A stretch of DNA of 64,000 nucleotides from Corticium candelabrum (taxonomy: Eukaryota; Porifera; Homoscleromorpha; Homosclerophorida; Plakinidae). The notes under the pieces are model-generated. The model did no database searches. It was given only the letters and a program-made list of their open reading frames with translations, and was not told the DNA's origin. Position 1 is the first letter of the stretch; each line of letters opens with the position of its first letter. The translations under genes were made by a program, and so were the position numbers. This document shows, in pieces, positions 46,600 through 64,000 of this stretch. The stretch is taken from the NCBI RefSeq assembly GCF_963422355.1, contig NC_085085.1, forward strand, positions 4,203,675 through 4,267,674, read 5' to 3'.

Positions 46600-48515
46600 T
46601 GAACTAAACTACGTGTGAACTATCGAAGAGTTACAGGAGTCGGAGGGAACGACTATCGAAGACGATTGGAACCCCAAGACGAAGCAGATCGCATAGTGGA
46701 GGCATCACCTCCAGCGGCGTCACCATTCTTGATGCAGGACAGCGTACCAATGTCACAGAACATACGAAATCGTTTCTCGCTTCAAGGAACAGGATGATCA
46801 GTACCGAATTGCCACGTCAACGTGTATTGGTTCTGAGGCATTGGAGATCTATAATGCATTAGCCTTCGAGACAGACAGAAGACGACAAGAAAGGTATGAG
46901 CAAAGTCATAGAATTAATGGAATGTCATTGTGTAGGTAACGTAAATGTTATCTATAAGCGCTCCCAATGAATAAATGAATGAATGATAGATTTCTGTCGC
47001 AGCTAATAGGTACAGTTCCCTCTTTCAATTTCAAAGACAATAACTAAAGCCCGATGAGACTCAGTATGTGACTGCTCTACGTGCATGGTTTAGCGAAGAC
47101 ATACATATTTGAGGATCGACAAGTCAGCGGAACGAGTTCGTGACCAAATCGTATTTGGAGTACACAAGAATTCCCCAAGGAAGCGGCTGCTCCAACAGCA
47201 AGACATGACACTGCAAGAATGTGTGAGCACTTGTCGAGCATACGAATCGACGTCACGCCAGATGAAAGTTATGACAAGTGAGTCAAGTCCAGCGATTCAT
47301 GCAGTAAGGAAACGCAGAAGTCAGAAGAAACCGTAAAAATGTCAAAACAAACGAACGAAAAGTGGTCCTACGAGAGGAGCACGTAAATTGCATTGCAAGC
47401 TAGTACTGCGGCTTGCAATACGAGAGATCTGCAGTAAAATCCCAGCGTTTGGAAAACGCTGTGGAATAGGTGGCACGGAGAATCATTTTGCAAGAATCTG
47501 CAGAAGCAAGCAAATGAGCAAAAGAAGAGACAGAGTACACACCGCGCACGATGAGGTAACAAGCTGTGATAATGAGTGTATGCTTGCACTAACGGAGACA
47601 CCAGAAAACTAAAAAGTGTAGGAGACAAGTACTACAGAAGAATTATGGCAAACATGCTGGTACTAAGCAAACCCGTACAGTTTCAAATCGACACAGGCGC
47701 TACCCGTAGCGCTCTGAGAGAGAAAGATATGCCAACAGACTGCAAGCTTGAGCGTTGTCAGACAGAGTTAACCATGTTTAACCAGTCAAAGATGAAAATT
47801 CTTGGAAAATGCAGTGCTAATATCAAGAACCCTAAGAACAGAAATAAATGCAAGACGTTATTGCTGTAAAACAAGCACCAAATTCAGTGCTAAGAGCACC
47901 TACTGTACAGCAAATGGAATTAGTCACGATTCAATGTTATCAGATTCAAGCAAAATTGAAGATGAAAAGAAACCTGCATTACAGAGAATGACACAGGACA
48001 GTTTGTATAGTCAATACAAACATGTGTTCGAACCTGATATCGGAACACTGGGAGAGCCAATTCATCTAGATATGGACAACAGTGTCAAACCAGTACAACA
48101 ACCAGTGAGACGACTGCCGATTGCAAAGAAACATAAACTAAAGCTTGAGCTAGACCGCTTTGAGAAGCTAAATGTAATACAGGGAACGGTTAAACCGACA
48201 GACTGAATGTCAGGTTTGGTGATAGTACACAATCCCAATACAAAGCCGAGAATATGTTTGGACCCGAAACCTCTAAACAAGGCACTTAGAAGAACGCAGT
48301 ATCAAATTCCAACTTTGGATGACATACTATCGGAATTGTCAAGTGCAAAAGTATTTAGTGTAGCTGACGTCAAGAATGGCTATTGGCACGTACTGTACCG
48401 CTTGATAAAGAATCACAGCCACTGACCACACTTGGCACGCCATTTGATGCATGTTCCTGGAAAAGAATGCCTTTTGGCTTAACGATAGCTCCAGAGATTT
48501 TACAGAAGAGGTTAC
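46600..48515 (+). mobile_element. Decayed Gypsy (Ty3-type) retrotransposon, 5' part only
   Basis: Broken plus-strand frames follow Gypsy order. A gag-like region (46750-47336) is followed by a degenerate zinc knuckle near 47440-47510 and a protease motif FQIDTGAT near 47685. The N-terminal reverse transcriptase includes VFSVADVKNGYWH near 48355 and RMPFGLTIAPEI near 48463. The sequence stops being Gypsy-like at about 48515, before the catalytic aspartates. Stops and frameshifts separate the pieces. No LTR is visible. Confidence 0.8.
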
Positions 48516-48639
48516 GTTAGCATCGGACTCAAAGATTGGTAAGAATAAATGTAATTGAACACAATGAACACAACAAAGGAAACATGTATTCGTCAGCCGG
48601 CTATCCAAATGACTGGGCTGCCCCACCTTTGAAACCCCG

Positions 48640-51600
48640 GATGCCACATTATCTCCCTCCTTTCTACGCAGAACACAAAATTTGCAGCACTATGATTATA
48701 TCAGTTCTATAGCCTCTCTATACTGTCCACTCTCCATATCTTGTAGGTGGTATCGCCTTTGTAGTACGCTGACTTCTTCTTGGCTGCTATACTCCTGTGG
48801 CAACTTTAGGCGCACTCAACTCGTCTTCAGTACCATCGTCTAAGGACTCAGGCTCTGTGTCACTGCTAAATTAATCCTATCGTTTGTTGTCTCTATTGCT
48901 ACCTGCGACGTCTCTAGGCTCTATATCTGGTTCATCTTTTACTAGATGCTGGGTTGGTAGTTGATTTGACCGTGGGTGCAGTCTCAAGTGATCCACGTGA
49001 ACCTTTTGTCTTACCTCCGTCTCTGTATACTATACTGTATAATACCTCTCCCCAAAACGTGTACTACTCTGGCGTTTCTCCACTTTGGCATCTCTGCGTG
49101 ACGTACCAACACCATATCATATGGTCTAATTGCATTTCTCTCACTCGCTGTTTGGTCGTGACCTCCCTTTTGTTTTGCTTGAGCCTTTTTCATCGTTTCC
49201 TTCAAAGTCTTGGTCAACACTGAGGACTTTTGTGGCGGCTTTAGTAAATCCAGTTGAGAACGCAGATCCCTATTCATCAGGAGCCTTGCTGGAGAAACAT
49301 TTGTAGTGCTATGGCTGGTATTTCTGTAGACTGACAAAAAATGTCACTACCTCTTTCAAACTTGCCTTTCCGCTCTCCATGCCTTCCTTGATTGCCCCTT
49401 CAACGTTTTAACAAAACCTTCCGCCTACCCGTTGCTTTGGGGATGGTAGAGAGATACTAAGGTATGATGAATACCATGTTTCTTACAGAAAGTTCTGAAT
49501 TCTGACGACACGAATTGGGGCCCATTATCTGACACGATTTGCTTTGAAATACCAAACCTTGCGAAGATGCGACAAAGTTGAGTAATGGTTTGGCTCGCTG
49601 AAGTCGCTCCCTCAGGTAGCTGTATTACCTCAGGCCATTTTGACAACGCATCGACCACAACAAAACACATTTTTTACAAAATGGTCCGGCAAAATCAATG
49701 TGAATTCTTGCCCAAGGGCACTCAGGAAACTCCGATGGATGTAAGGGTACTTCTGGTGGTCTATCAGCATGCACAGCACAATTTTCACAATTTTAGGCCA
49801 TACTCTCTATATCTCTGTCGATACCTGGCCACCATATGAACCTCCGCGCAAGTTTCTTCATCCTCTCCATACCAACGTGTGATTTGTGCAATTCTGATAG
49901 TAACTGCTCCCTTATTGCCTTTGGAACCACTATTCTAGGCTCTTCTGCATATTTTAGTATGCATCCGTCACACACTGACAACTGATCCTGGCATGCAACA
50001 AAATCTAAGAGAGCGTTGGTCTTAACTGTTGAAGGCCAGCCGTCATTGATAAATTTCATAACTTGTTGAAGAGTGCGATCCTGATTTGTATATCTTTGTA
50101 GTTGATCAAAAAGAATTGGTCCATCTTTGATGAATTGAGATTCCATTGCGGCTATGTATCTTTCTGACTGATCTTCGTATTCATTTGTCTTTTCAAAATC
50201 CTCGTCATGTCCAACTGGAAGACGGGATAGACAGTCTGCATTCCCATGTTCAACTGATCGCCGGTATTGAATTTCATAGTCATACTGTGATAACTGGAGT
50301 GCCCAGCGAGCAAGGCGTCCACTTGTTCGGGTAGAAGTTGTCAGTTTGTTAGAATCAAAACCTGTCAGTAATGGTCGATGGTCAGTTCTGAGAACAAACT
50401 TTCTACCCAGGAGGAAATATCGAAATATTCTAGTCCCAAATATTATGAATAACGCCTCCAATTCTATCTGAGAATTATTTCGTTCAGCTTTTGTCAAAGA
50501 CTTTGACGTGTACACCACTGGATGCTCTTTCCCTTGTGTCACTTGGAACAAACATACTCCTAAGTCTTTTTCGCTTGCGTCACAGGCTAGTCCCACGGGA
50601 AGAGACATATCATATTTTGCCAGTATTGGTAGAGATATTAATTCTTGTTTCACCCTTTGAAAAGCACTTTCTTGCGTTGATGACCAGTTCCATTTTGTAT
50701 CTTTCTTCAGCAGTTGATTTAGAGGTAGAGTATGGCTAGACATTTGTGGAAAGAATTTTTCAAAATAATTAACCATGCCTAAGAATGATCGTAACTCTGA
50801 CTGGTCTCTAGGTGGTTTCATCAATTGTATTGCCTTAACTCTTTCATTTGATACTCTGATTCTTGAGCTGTCAATTATATGTCCCAAATATTGCACAGAT
50901 GGTTGACAGAATGAGCATTTGTCTCTTCTAATACGGAAACCATGTTGCTGTAACTTTTGAAATACTTGCGACAAATTCTGCATGTATTCTTGTTTATCTT
51001 TTCCTGAGATAAGAATATCATCCATATAGATGCAAATTCCTCTCACGCCTTCCAAGACTTTGGCTATTGTTCTCTGGAAAATGGCAGGCGCTGAACTGAT
51101 TCCAAACGGTAATCGTCTATATTTGAACAGTCCTTTGTGCGTGTTAAACACCAGCCACTTTTGACTTTCCTCGTCCACCCGTAACTGGTTGTAAGCATCA
51201 TTCAGATCAATCTTGGAGAACATTTTACCCCCAGCTAGGGAACTAAACATCTCTGCTGGTATAAGGATTAGATATTGATCAACTACCATAATCCGATTGA
51301 GGGTTTAAAATCACCCCATATCCTGATATCATCGTTCGGTTTAACAATGTTCACTGTTGGAAAAGCACATAGAGCGATGTTAACTAGTTCTAATACACTG
51401 TTTTTCACGTTCCTTTTCAATTCCTTCTCGATCTGTGCCCGAAGATGCATAGGAGGTCGCCGTAATGAAAAAACCTTCAAATCCGCCTCTGGTCGCACAG
51501 AGATGCCCACACTGAGAACTGCTGTAATAGTTTCTCCACTGGTGCTGCAATCTCACTTGATTCTGTCAACATTACACCACCATGGTTTCCCATGGCTTTA

Positions 51601-52235
51601 AGATAGTCTCTGCACACTGTCGCCATCCCAACCTTTTTCACCCAATCCATTCCCAGCAGGTTTGAGCCTTTTCCTTGTCTCACGTAGAATTAAATAGGTG
51701 CAAGGTTGTTGCAAAATCTAAGCTGACCTGTCATCGTGCCCTTAAATCTCATGATTCGACCTGAAGCATTTCGTAGCTGCTCCCTCTTCTTACTCAACTT
51801 GGGCTGTCCCAATTTATTCCACGCTATCTCATCCATCAAGGAAACGTCCGCTCCTGTATCGACTCTAAAAGTTAAGAAACAGTCATTCACTCGTACATTC
51901 ACCTCAAGTTTCCTTAATGTATCACGAACAGTTTCTGCACAGTAAACATTCTTTGTGACAGAGTCAATGCAATAACTTGATTCTTTATCCTCCTGAGACG
52001 AGCTTCCTTCTAAATCTACCTTCTGGGAGTTTCGAGCTTGTTGTACCTTCTTTGTTCTCTGAATTGCATCTCCTGGTTTAGCAACTTTGCCACGCCTAAA
52101 TTCCAATGACTTTTTTGGTTCTTCGCCGTCTTCTTCGTACATTCCCATTGGTAGTGTCCTTATTCTCCGCATTGAAAACAGACAAACCCTCGTCTGGTCT
52201 GTTGACGTTTATTGTAAGGTTTGCCTCCCTTCACA
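48640..52235 (-). mobile_element. Gypsy (Ty3-type) retrotransposon, truncated and broken
   Basis: On minus, in order: a zinc knuckle interrupted by a stop (about 52170-52200), protease with DTGADVS (52172-51690), a broken link (51683-51283), and reverse transcriptase with the YMDDIL active site. RNase H (CDASEKDLGVCLFQ) and an HHCC-type integrase zinc finger complete the 498-codon frame 51289-49793. The integrase core, with SDNGPQF, is at 49670-49425, and a C-terminal piece at 49337-49011. Several stops and frameshifts separate these. Most of gag is missing and the right edge meets non-element sequence at about 52235. No LTRs found. Confidence 0.85.
49793..51289 (-). pseudogene. Gypsy pol fragment: reverse transcriptase, RNase H, integrase zinc finger
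   Basis: The longest intact piece of the minus-strand Gypsy. It opens inside the reverse transcriptase, at the stretch before KMFSKIDLNDAYNQLRV. The catalytic YMDDIL lies about 90 residues in. RNase H begins near residue 225, and the zinc finger HKSHVGMERMKKLARRFIWW lies near the end. The frame ends at a stop just before the integrase core, so the polyprotein is not continuous. Confidence 0.85.
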
Positions 52236-52322
52236 TATTTGACGTGACAAGAACACATATTCACGTATTATGCAATCGCAGAATTATTAGAACTCGCGTA
52301 GCAAGCTAGTATAATGTTTTAG

Positions 52323-52403
<81 letters not shown>

Positions 52404-52440
52404 TGTGTGTGTGTGTGTGTGGTATGACTTGAAAGCGCAT
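52236..52440. repeat. SRCR-gene 3' flank copy with (GT)n array
   Basis: 52242-52340 is almost identical to 59208-59300, just after the stop of the SRCR gene: CACATATTCACGTATTATGC and TTAGAACTCGCGTAGCAAGC are shared. Both run straight into a (GT)n array (here 52324-52421). It marks the 3' end of another SRCR gene copy, cut by the Gypsy edge. Confidence 0.75.
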
Positions 52441-52493
52441 TTATAAAGAAAAACAACAAGAAAACGCAAAAATTGACGTTAATGTTGTTGTAG

Positions 52494-52586
52494 TGAGCAA
52501 TAAAAAAGGAGATCAAGCATGCATTGTTCTACCTAAAAATGAAATAATTTCAAGGGATCCCACAGATTCTTCCAAACCCAATGAAG
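52494..52586 (+). pseudogene. Relic exon of an SRCR receptor paralogue (juxtamembrane exon 4)
   Basis: Starts after TTGTTGTAG and ends before GTTTGATCAATGATTATCG, exactly as exon 4 of the SRCR gene at 58934-58993. It is open in the same phase, but 93 bases long against 60 (SNKKGDQACIVLPK... in place of SNDRDRTDVVPTK...). The next exon (near 52640) has lost its transmembrane segment. Exons 1-3 are absent. Confidence 0.7.
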
Positions 52587-53643
52587 GTTTGATCAATGAT
52601 TATCGCACTATACTATATTTAAGATTTTTGTTCGTAGACGCAATCATCGGTGGCACATGTTGAGGCGTGGGATGCCTCATAATTTGGGCATTCTTTACTG
52701 CTCTTGGAAAGGTGGAAGAGGAGGTTATACTGGCATGTAGTCTCTTCTTGTGACAAGGAATGCTGGTTTGTAGTATTGGTTTGATATACTCTTTGTTTTT
52801 GATTGTCAATCACGTAATATGCTATCTTAGAATTATTGCAACCCTCGTAGCAAAGTTTTAAGGTTTTTGTGTTTGTCTGCATGTGTGTCTGTGTGTGAAC
52901 ACGACATATCTCGAACGGCTTAGCATATCAATATGAAGTTTCACGCATAATATGACAATATTGCCAAAATCTAGGACGACGTCAAATATTAGCACTCAGG
53001 CTCCAGACCCTAGCGAGTTAGAGACCGTTCCCGTTACCGGTGCATGTCGAAAAAATGATGTTCCCGCGCAAGAGTGTCTCCCAGATAACTTTCAAGGAAA
53101 CAGCGTCCCTGCTAAGCAAATGTGGTCACATACCATGCAAAATCATTTCCCATTTTTTTTGGGAAATCTAACCCCTTTATCACCACAGCTTATCTAGCGG
53201 AAGTAGTTTTCTATAAGATATTTTGTCACCCAAGCATACTTACGTTACTTGCAACTTAGAATACTCGAAATCTGACAGTTTCCATAGGTCGGACATTAAA
53301 CAATATTTACGAAAAACTATGTAACCAGGCCAGCAAAAAAGCTACTTTAAATTTCATTTTATTCCGACGTCAGCTTTTACGCATGCGTACTGTGTTTTGC
53401 ATGAGAAAACGCAGCAGGTCTAAATTTACTAAACTTGTCCGTTTCCCTTTGCTTGAAGACGAAGCCCTGCTTATCGTGTACATAAACGCATTATATAAGA
53501 GCCAAAAATTGTGCAAAACATGACATGCCCCTGCTTTCTACGCACTGAGCTATATATAGCATTAATTGCAACGTAGATATGAAGAGGAGTTAGATAAATT
53601 TATTCCTTTATCCGGGAGTTAGCAAGGGAAGCGCCAGCAAGCC
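52587..53643. other. 3' flank of the relic SRCR copy and upstream region of the next
   Basis: 52800-53070 matches 59220-59680 (block CATATCAATAT, then TTAGCACTCA and GAGACCGT), that is, SRCR 3' flank without a long GT array. No complete frame recognised from 53080 to 53643. Confidence 0.55.
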
Positions 53644-53725
53644 ATGGATAGCAGCTATCTCTGCCAGCTAACGTTCTGCCTGCTATTGTTCTTCACATGC
53701 AGTCAAAACGTGATGCAAGTGACAG
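53644..53725 (+). CDS. Second signal-peptide exon of the SRCR locus
   Basis: Codes for MDSSYLCQLTFCLLLFF and continues to MQVT, ending in phase 1 at ACAG before GTAAGC. It is a paralogue of the first exon of the SRCR gene at 55581-55653, nine bases longer. No SRCR-coding exon of its own was found before 55581. It is therefore either an alternative first exon that could splice to the exon at 57191 (phase fits) or the only surviving exon of a duplicate. Confidence 0.7.
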
Positions 53726-54328
53726 GTAAGCACATACTAAAAGTGTTGTACGCGTACGTAGACGCGAGATCTAAAATCAAGCGGTGAAGTTGCTATACAG
53801 ACACTGCAAGACTTAAAAGCTATCATGAACGTTTACTATAGTTTCCCTTGTCACTTTTGAGTATGGATAGAGAGTACACCGAGACACTTTCACTAGCTAG
53901 AAATTATAAGGAGGCGTGGTTGGTAACAGTATTACGCAGACGCGACACAGCGACAGTTTAGAGCCAAGAAGCTCGAATCAGCAAAACCGTAGAATTCAGC
54001 TGTGGTGACAGTATATGTATACTGGATGCGAGCGGTATCATCAAGCCTACGCAATAGTTTTACTCCCCAAGAGGTCGAACTTACGTAACTCGATCTCATG
54101 TCTAGAAGCATCTTCGTTACGGGTAGACAGATCCTACCGTTTGTCAGCTCCATATCACCACGTCAATCTCAAACTATACGTTGTCGCATTCGCGTACTCA
54201 CGCATGTATGCAAACTTTGGATGTTTAGCGGACAGCAAATTTCATGGATTACTTGACACGTGAACAAGAAGATGGAATTACAACCGGAAGCCGGAAATCG
54301 AAACGAGACCGAAACTCATGGATATGTG

Positions 54329-54395
<67 letters not shown>

Positions 54396-54402
54396 TGTGT
54401 GT

Positions 54403-54439
<37 letters not shown>

Positions 54440-55580
54440 TGTGTGTCTGTGTGTCTGTGTCGTGTATGTCTGTGCCATGGAATGAGATGACCGCAACCTA
54501 AAACTAGAAATGCGGAAATGGAAAATTGAAAGCGGGGACCTAATTCGATAAAAAAGGGAAATCAGAATGGGCCATGGACGGGTATTTATCACAGGGAGTT
54601 TCGCTGGGTTTCTAACTGCTATCCAAACTTTAGTGTCACTCAATAGCAACAGAAACTCAAAGATACACTACTCTCTGTTCGCGTTCACTGTGTATTTAAA
54701 AATCGCTTTAACTCCTGTGTCCTTCGTCGGTAAGCGACGATCTTGGCATCATTCGAAAGCGCAAGAGCCCGGATTTCTTGTCGACGCTCAACATAGCATG
54801 TAACTAAGACACACCCAGGAAGATAAGGTTTTTGCATATCAAAGACCACTAGTCTATTAGGACGTTATGGTTACGATATGATTTACAGATAAGTGGTCAC
54901 GTAAGCAGATGCCATGTCAATTACTTCATTACTATTAATTACTCTAGTGCAAAGCTTCATGCGTTCAGCAACGCTTGGTAGTGTTCGTCTGGGCTTGGCT
55001 GGTCAATGCGACATCACTATCAACTGCCGTCACTTCGTAGTCGTCATCTATCTTATTTGTAATGTTAGAGCTCTCCATGATGTCTTTTCTGCATCCCGTC
55101 TTTTTTCTAGAAATTTTTCTTCTTCTTTTTCCTCGTGTTTTGCACGTATTGTAAGTCACAGTAAAACACCTCTGTGTCAGTAACAGTAAATCCGGAGTCA
55201 CAGTAAACAAGCTATTGACGTCATAGGTCACAGGCAATTAGTTAAGTGTTTCTAAACCAACACAGGTGCCTCATTACGTAGTTCCAGATTCACAGTAAAC
55301 GCGAACAGAGAGTAGTGTCATGTCCTCCGCGGGTTCATAGTCATCATCCTATGCAACTCGACTTTTTAGACTTTACCATGATCTATTGGCAACGGCAGAT
55401 GCATTTGACGCAGCGTTACCCGGGCTAGACGCTTTGCTAGAACGATACATGATCAGAAGAGAATAAGCACGACAATGTGCGCGCTACTCTTTGATGACAT
55501 GCATACATGTACACGTGGGAATGGTAATAAGTCATTATATTAACGCACACTAGGAGACAATTAGCGAGCTTTCCAGAAGC
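53726..55580. other. Region between the two SRCR first exons
   Basis: 53880-54640 is a diverged duplicate of 55850-56510 (for example TTTCTAACTGCTATCCAAAC against TTTCCAACTGCTCGCCAAAC). It holds a (GT)n array at about 54328-54462 that the other copy lacks. 54965-55237 has a minus-strand open frame with a basic KTRGKRRRKISRKK run that I cannot assign. Confidence 0.55.
54328..54462. repeat. (GT)n microsatellite with CTGT variants
   Basis: GT run interrupted by a few GTCTGT units, inside intron-like sequence of the SRCR locus. Confidence 0.95.
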
Positions 55581-59161
<3,581 letters not shown>

Positions 59162-59290
59162 GTAGGGAATGCCGATTGTTGATCTTACGTTGCTAGACTG
59201 TTTGGTTTGACGTGACAAGAACACATATTCACGTATTATGCAATCGCAGAATTATTAGAACTCGCGTAGCAAGCTTATATAATGTTTTAG

Positions 59291-61190
<1,900 letters not shown>

Positions 61191-61995
61191 TAAGGCGCCT
61201 GATCTCCTACTGACAAAATAAATAATTATAATTCATGACATAGCTGTTACATATAAACTATCGGCTAAAACGTTCCAAAATTTATCACTCGTTAATGCTA
61301 GTAAAGTTTCAACAGTCTAACGGTAAAGTTGTCTCCATAGCAACAAGACACGCCTCCGCTGTTTTAAACGAGGTTGCAACGGTTATTGCGTGCTCGCTTC
61401 GCTCGAGCATGCAGGGAACGCGAGGGTACATCGCGAACAGTCTGATGTGATTAGAATCTTTCTTGTGCGTTCAAGCTCATTTTGACGAGTTTCGCTACGT
61501 CGGGGTGTTCAAATTTTGTATGGAAAAGACGTCAAATGCGCTCATCAGCGCAACGGAGGTAAAAATCGATCCATCAGATGGTTGTAGTACCTCGTGTATA
61601 ACGAATCGTCGTGCCAAGTCTTTGGTTCTACGCTTTAGTTTTGCCAACTTCATAGAAGAAGAAGGCTCGTGATAGCGTCAATTCTATCTTCGCAGGTTGC
61701 AAAGTTGGTTGGAAACATGCAAGTGAGCTAGACGTAAGTTACAGACACTGTTTCTACACTTTAAGAGACGAATGGAGCTAGTCATGTTGTACTGTCGCTT
61801 CTGACTAGGAAGAAAGGAATACCGGAAGTGCAGAGTTACTCAAGAATGCACGTCGATTTGAAGGTGAAGCCAGGAGTTTTGAATATTGTCACTTTGCAGA
61901 CGTAGCAATTGATGATGAAATGAAATTATAAAGGAAAGAGTTAATAGAAATAATTTTTTTCATAAAATCGGTCTGTGTAGGGAATCAGGCCCTTT
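61191..61995. mobile_element. ~805-bp TTAA-flanked MITE, copy 2 (inverted relative to copy 1)
   Basis: Reverse complement of 4503-5327 over nearly its whole length, with scattered changes. Flanked by TTAA at 61187-61190 and 61996-61999. Inward-reading ends are AGGCGCCTGATCTCCTACTGAC and AGGGCCTGATTCCCTAC, which match each other better than those of copy 1. No transposase frame. Confidence 0.75.
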
Positions 61996-61999
61996 TTAA

Positions 62000-62653
62000 T
62001 TAATTAATTAAATCTATATAGAGGCAAAACTAGAAAAATGTACTAATCATCTATTCTTGCTGTATAGTGTAGCATAAACGACGGGCGATATCCCGGGATT
62101 GGGGTGTTTGCATGCAACCTTCTGTAAAGGTCAAGATAGAAAATCTTGTGTGATGACATTTTACGTCATTTCTGCTTACAACAGAAGGAAAAGATTGCCA
62201 ACCAACTTCGTTACACACGCACAGTCCTGTAACAGAGATAGAGTAAATATGAACCATGCACATCATCAGTCTGAGGCTCAGTTGCTGTACTAACCGGATA
62301 GTCATCATGCTGCAACAGTTGTGTGGGAAATGATGTACCCTGTATAGCTATTTAGAAATAAAGGAAATGGCCTGTTGTCTGTAGAAGTTTGACGTCCGAC
62401 ATATAATGGGAAAGTGCACGCACTGTCGTCTCTGCTTAGAATGATGAAGTTACTGCATGTGCAATAGAGATAAAATGTCACTTGGTCGCACTGCAGTGTG
62501 GTATCCATGATCCTTAATATTATTTCAGAATTTCACAAAGGAAGATTCGTAAGTTGAGAAGCAATGCTATTGTGACAGTTGCAAGTTTGCATCTTACTTA
62601 AGTACCACACGTATATAACAGTCCTCTATTTTATATTACTCATGTGTACATGT

Positions 62654-62708
<55 letters not shown>

Positions 62709-63357
62709 GTGCAGAATATTCCACATCCCAAACACATTAGAAACCATTGCCTCAAAAGTATCATCATCAATGAGCCATCTACTCTCAACGATAACAAGAC
62801 AGTTGTCCATAAGACTGCAACAGTATAAATGCCAAGCCGTTGTACAGAACATTAAACCCAGATTTTGATGGCCGTTGGAGTATCCGGTAGGGTAACTGCA
62901 TCCTAGTTATATTTATCTAATGACTCGAGTAGATTAGAAACGTTTAGGCTATAGTAGCAAATAGCATAGCTATATTCATAACACCACAAACCATATGCCA
63001 TTGGCATTTAAATTCTACTAAATACAGTTACACTAAATGCAGGACTAGTAATAAAGGGTGTGATGGCCTTCTTACAGCAATAACATAAAACCTGTTTCAG
63101 TAAACCACCTACACCAAAAGCATCCAAAGTCAACCATTAGGACTAAACTTTTAACTTCAATTAAGTCTCTCTGACACTGCACTGAACACATAGCAGAAAC
63201 AGACTACGTCATAATTATCTCTCCGTTGATATATTAATCAATAAAGTTATCTTCTTTATTGATTCTGTATAAATCTAAATACAACCTTCAGAGTTCCAAT
63301 AATTTAATAAAACATCATATGTTTCAATTTCAATAGTTTGATAAATTGTTAGTAATT
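62000..63357. other. Intergenic region; no gene recognised
   Basis: Contains a (GT)n array at about 62653-62714. The right part probably includes the 3' untranslated region of the minus-strand gene that ends at 63358. Short open frames on both strands resemble nothing known. Confidence 0.5.
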
Positions 63358-64000
63358 TCACTCATCTGGAACATGACACTGTTCTCCACCTTCTTGGTCA
63401 CAGCATTCTCCATGGCCGAAGTAGCTACTCATAGTTGCTGTTTCGAGGGGAAGACAAGACTTTCGACCACTGTTTTGCACGGTAGACGTAACAAGACCCG
63501 GTTCGCACACATAGCTATAATTGCCTGCTCCCAAGCGCTCACAGTGTGCAAACTGTGGGCAATCATTGACTTTCAATGAGCAATAGTCAATATCTATAAA
63601 AACCGTCAATATAAAATAATGCATTTTCTTCCCAAAAGATTTACCAAGAATGAAAAGACCTTCACCCTTTGATGCAGTTGTAGCAGTCCATTCAGCTCCC
63701 CATTGCACTGATGACTTCAACATACCATTAGTAGTAAAACCTGCATTTTAGCAACAAGTTACTGCAACAGTAGACTATATTTTAATACCGTTTACCTAAG
63801 CAGTCTCTAGTCTCTAAGCATTTCTGTTTCAAAGCCTCATTTTCACCCTTGTGTTGGTCAGCAAACAGATAATCACCAACTGGAGAATCCACACCCTACA
63901 GATAATGTTACTACACTCCACATTCATGTATACCTAAACAATATCATTAAGATCAATAAATTGCTGAGTGACAAAAAGTACCGACAATACAAACGCATGG
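63358..64000 (-). CDS. 3' end of a cysteine-rich, EGF-like extracellular protein (partial)
   Basis: Exons 64000-63982 (cut by the window edge), 63895-63796, 63740-63645 and 63593-63358 join in frame. The product fragment runs GVDSPVGDYLF, then CLETRDCLGFTTNGMLKSS. This C..dp.C.gF..nG.lK pattern is seen in PAN/apple-like modules (tentative). It is followed by IDYCSLKVNDCPQFAHCE and YSYVCEPG, an EGF-like module of the calcium-binding type by spacing. The tail is cysteine-rich and ends CHVPDE. No transmembrane span is seen in the visible part, so a secreted protein or the C-terminal end of a larger one is likely. The N-terminal part lies beyond the right edge. Confidence 0.7.

Noticed and set aside
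54965-55237. Minus-strand 90-codon open frame with a basic stretch (KTRGKRRRKISRKK)
   Set aside because: Looks slightly tail-like, but it has no supporting splice sites or paralogue, and it lies opposite the SRCR gene direction.

Overview
This is a eukaryotic, animal nuclear window. Its coding regions are split by introns that begin with GT and end with AG, and reading frame is kept across every junction I joined. It is rich in (CA)n/(GT)n microsatellites and in decayed metazoan-type transposons (hAT of the ZMYM1 kind, Gypsy, non-LTR fragments, several MITEs). Short introns, SRCR-type receptors and tandem families of membrane proteins suggest a marine invertebrate, possibly a non-bilaterian such as a sponge. 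That placement is inference; nothing seen fixes the species.

Layout. (a) 1-15.9 kb, minus strand: a duplicated secreted FAD amine oxidase (polyamine-oxidase-like) locus. One complete two-exon gene has a 6.9-kb intron filled with nested hAT and retroelement debris. There is a second first exon whose remainder lies off the left edge, and a truncated exon-2 fragment. (b) 17.5-18.1 kb: a hAT-type MITE carrying a CA array. (c) 18.7-21.4 kb, minus: a complete five-exon AIG1/ADTRP-family gene. (d) 22.9-29.4 kb: two decayed tankyrase-like PARP exons (plus strand), one split from its old flank by an inserted fragment of an SLC46-like gene. (e) 23.3-43.8 kb, minus: a tandem array of SLC46-like major-facilitator transporters, with four intact three-exon genes and one truncated relic. 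A seven-exon seven-transmembrane receptor gene sits inside it at 33.75-36.68 kb. (f) 43.8-52.2 kb: a decayed hAT, a decayed Gypsy on plus and a better-preserved but broken Gypsy on minus. (g) 52.2-59.5 kb, plus: an SRCR-domain, single-pass membrane protein gene, with a second signal-peptide exon upstream and relic exons of a further copy. (h) 59.7-63.3 kb: no gene, but retroelement debris and a second copy of an ~800-bp TTAA-flanked MITE. (i) 63.36-64 kb, minus: the last exons of a gene encoding a cysteine-rich EGF-like protein.

The likely cell-surface, secreted or membrane-associated products (amine oxidase, SLC46 transporters, 7TM receptor, SRCR receptor, EGF-like protein, AIG1-type membrane hydrolase) do not form an obvious pathway. 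The main story is local gene duplication followed by transposon invasion. Because the duplicated segments give built-in 'empty sites', several transposon insertions can be dated relative to duplication from this sequence alone. I found no convincing wholly new molecular system, and no tRNA, rRNA or CRISPR array.
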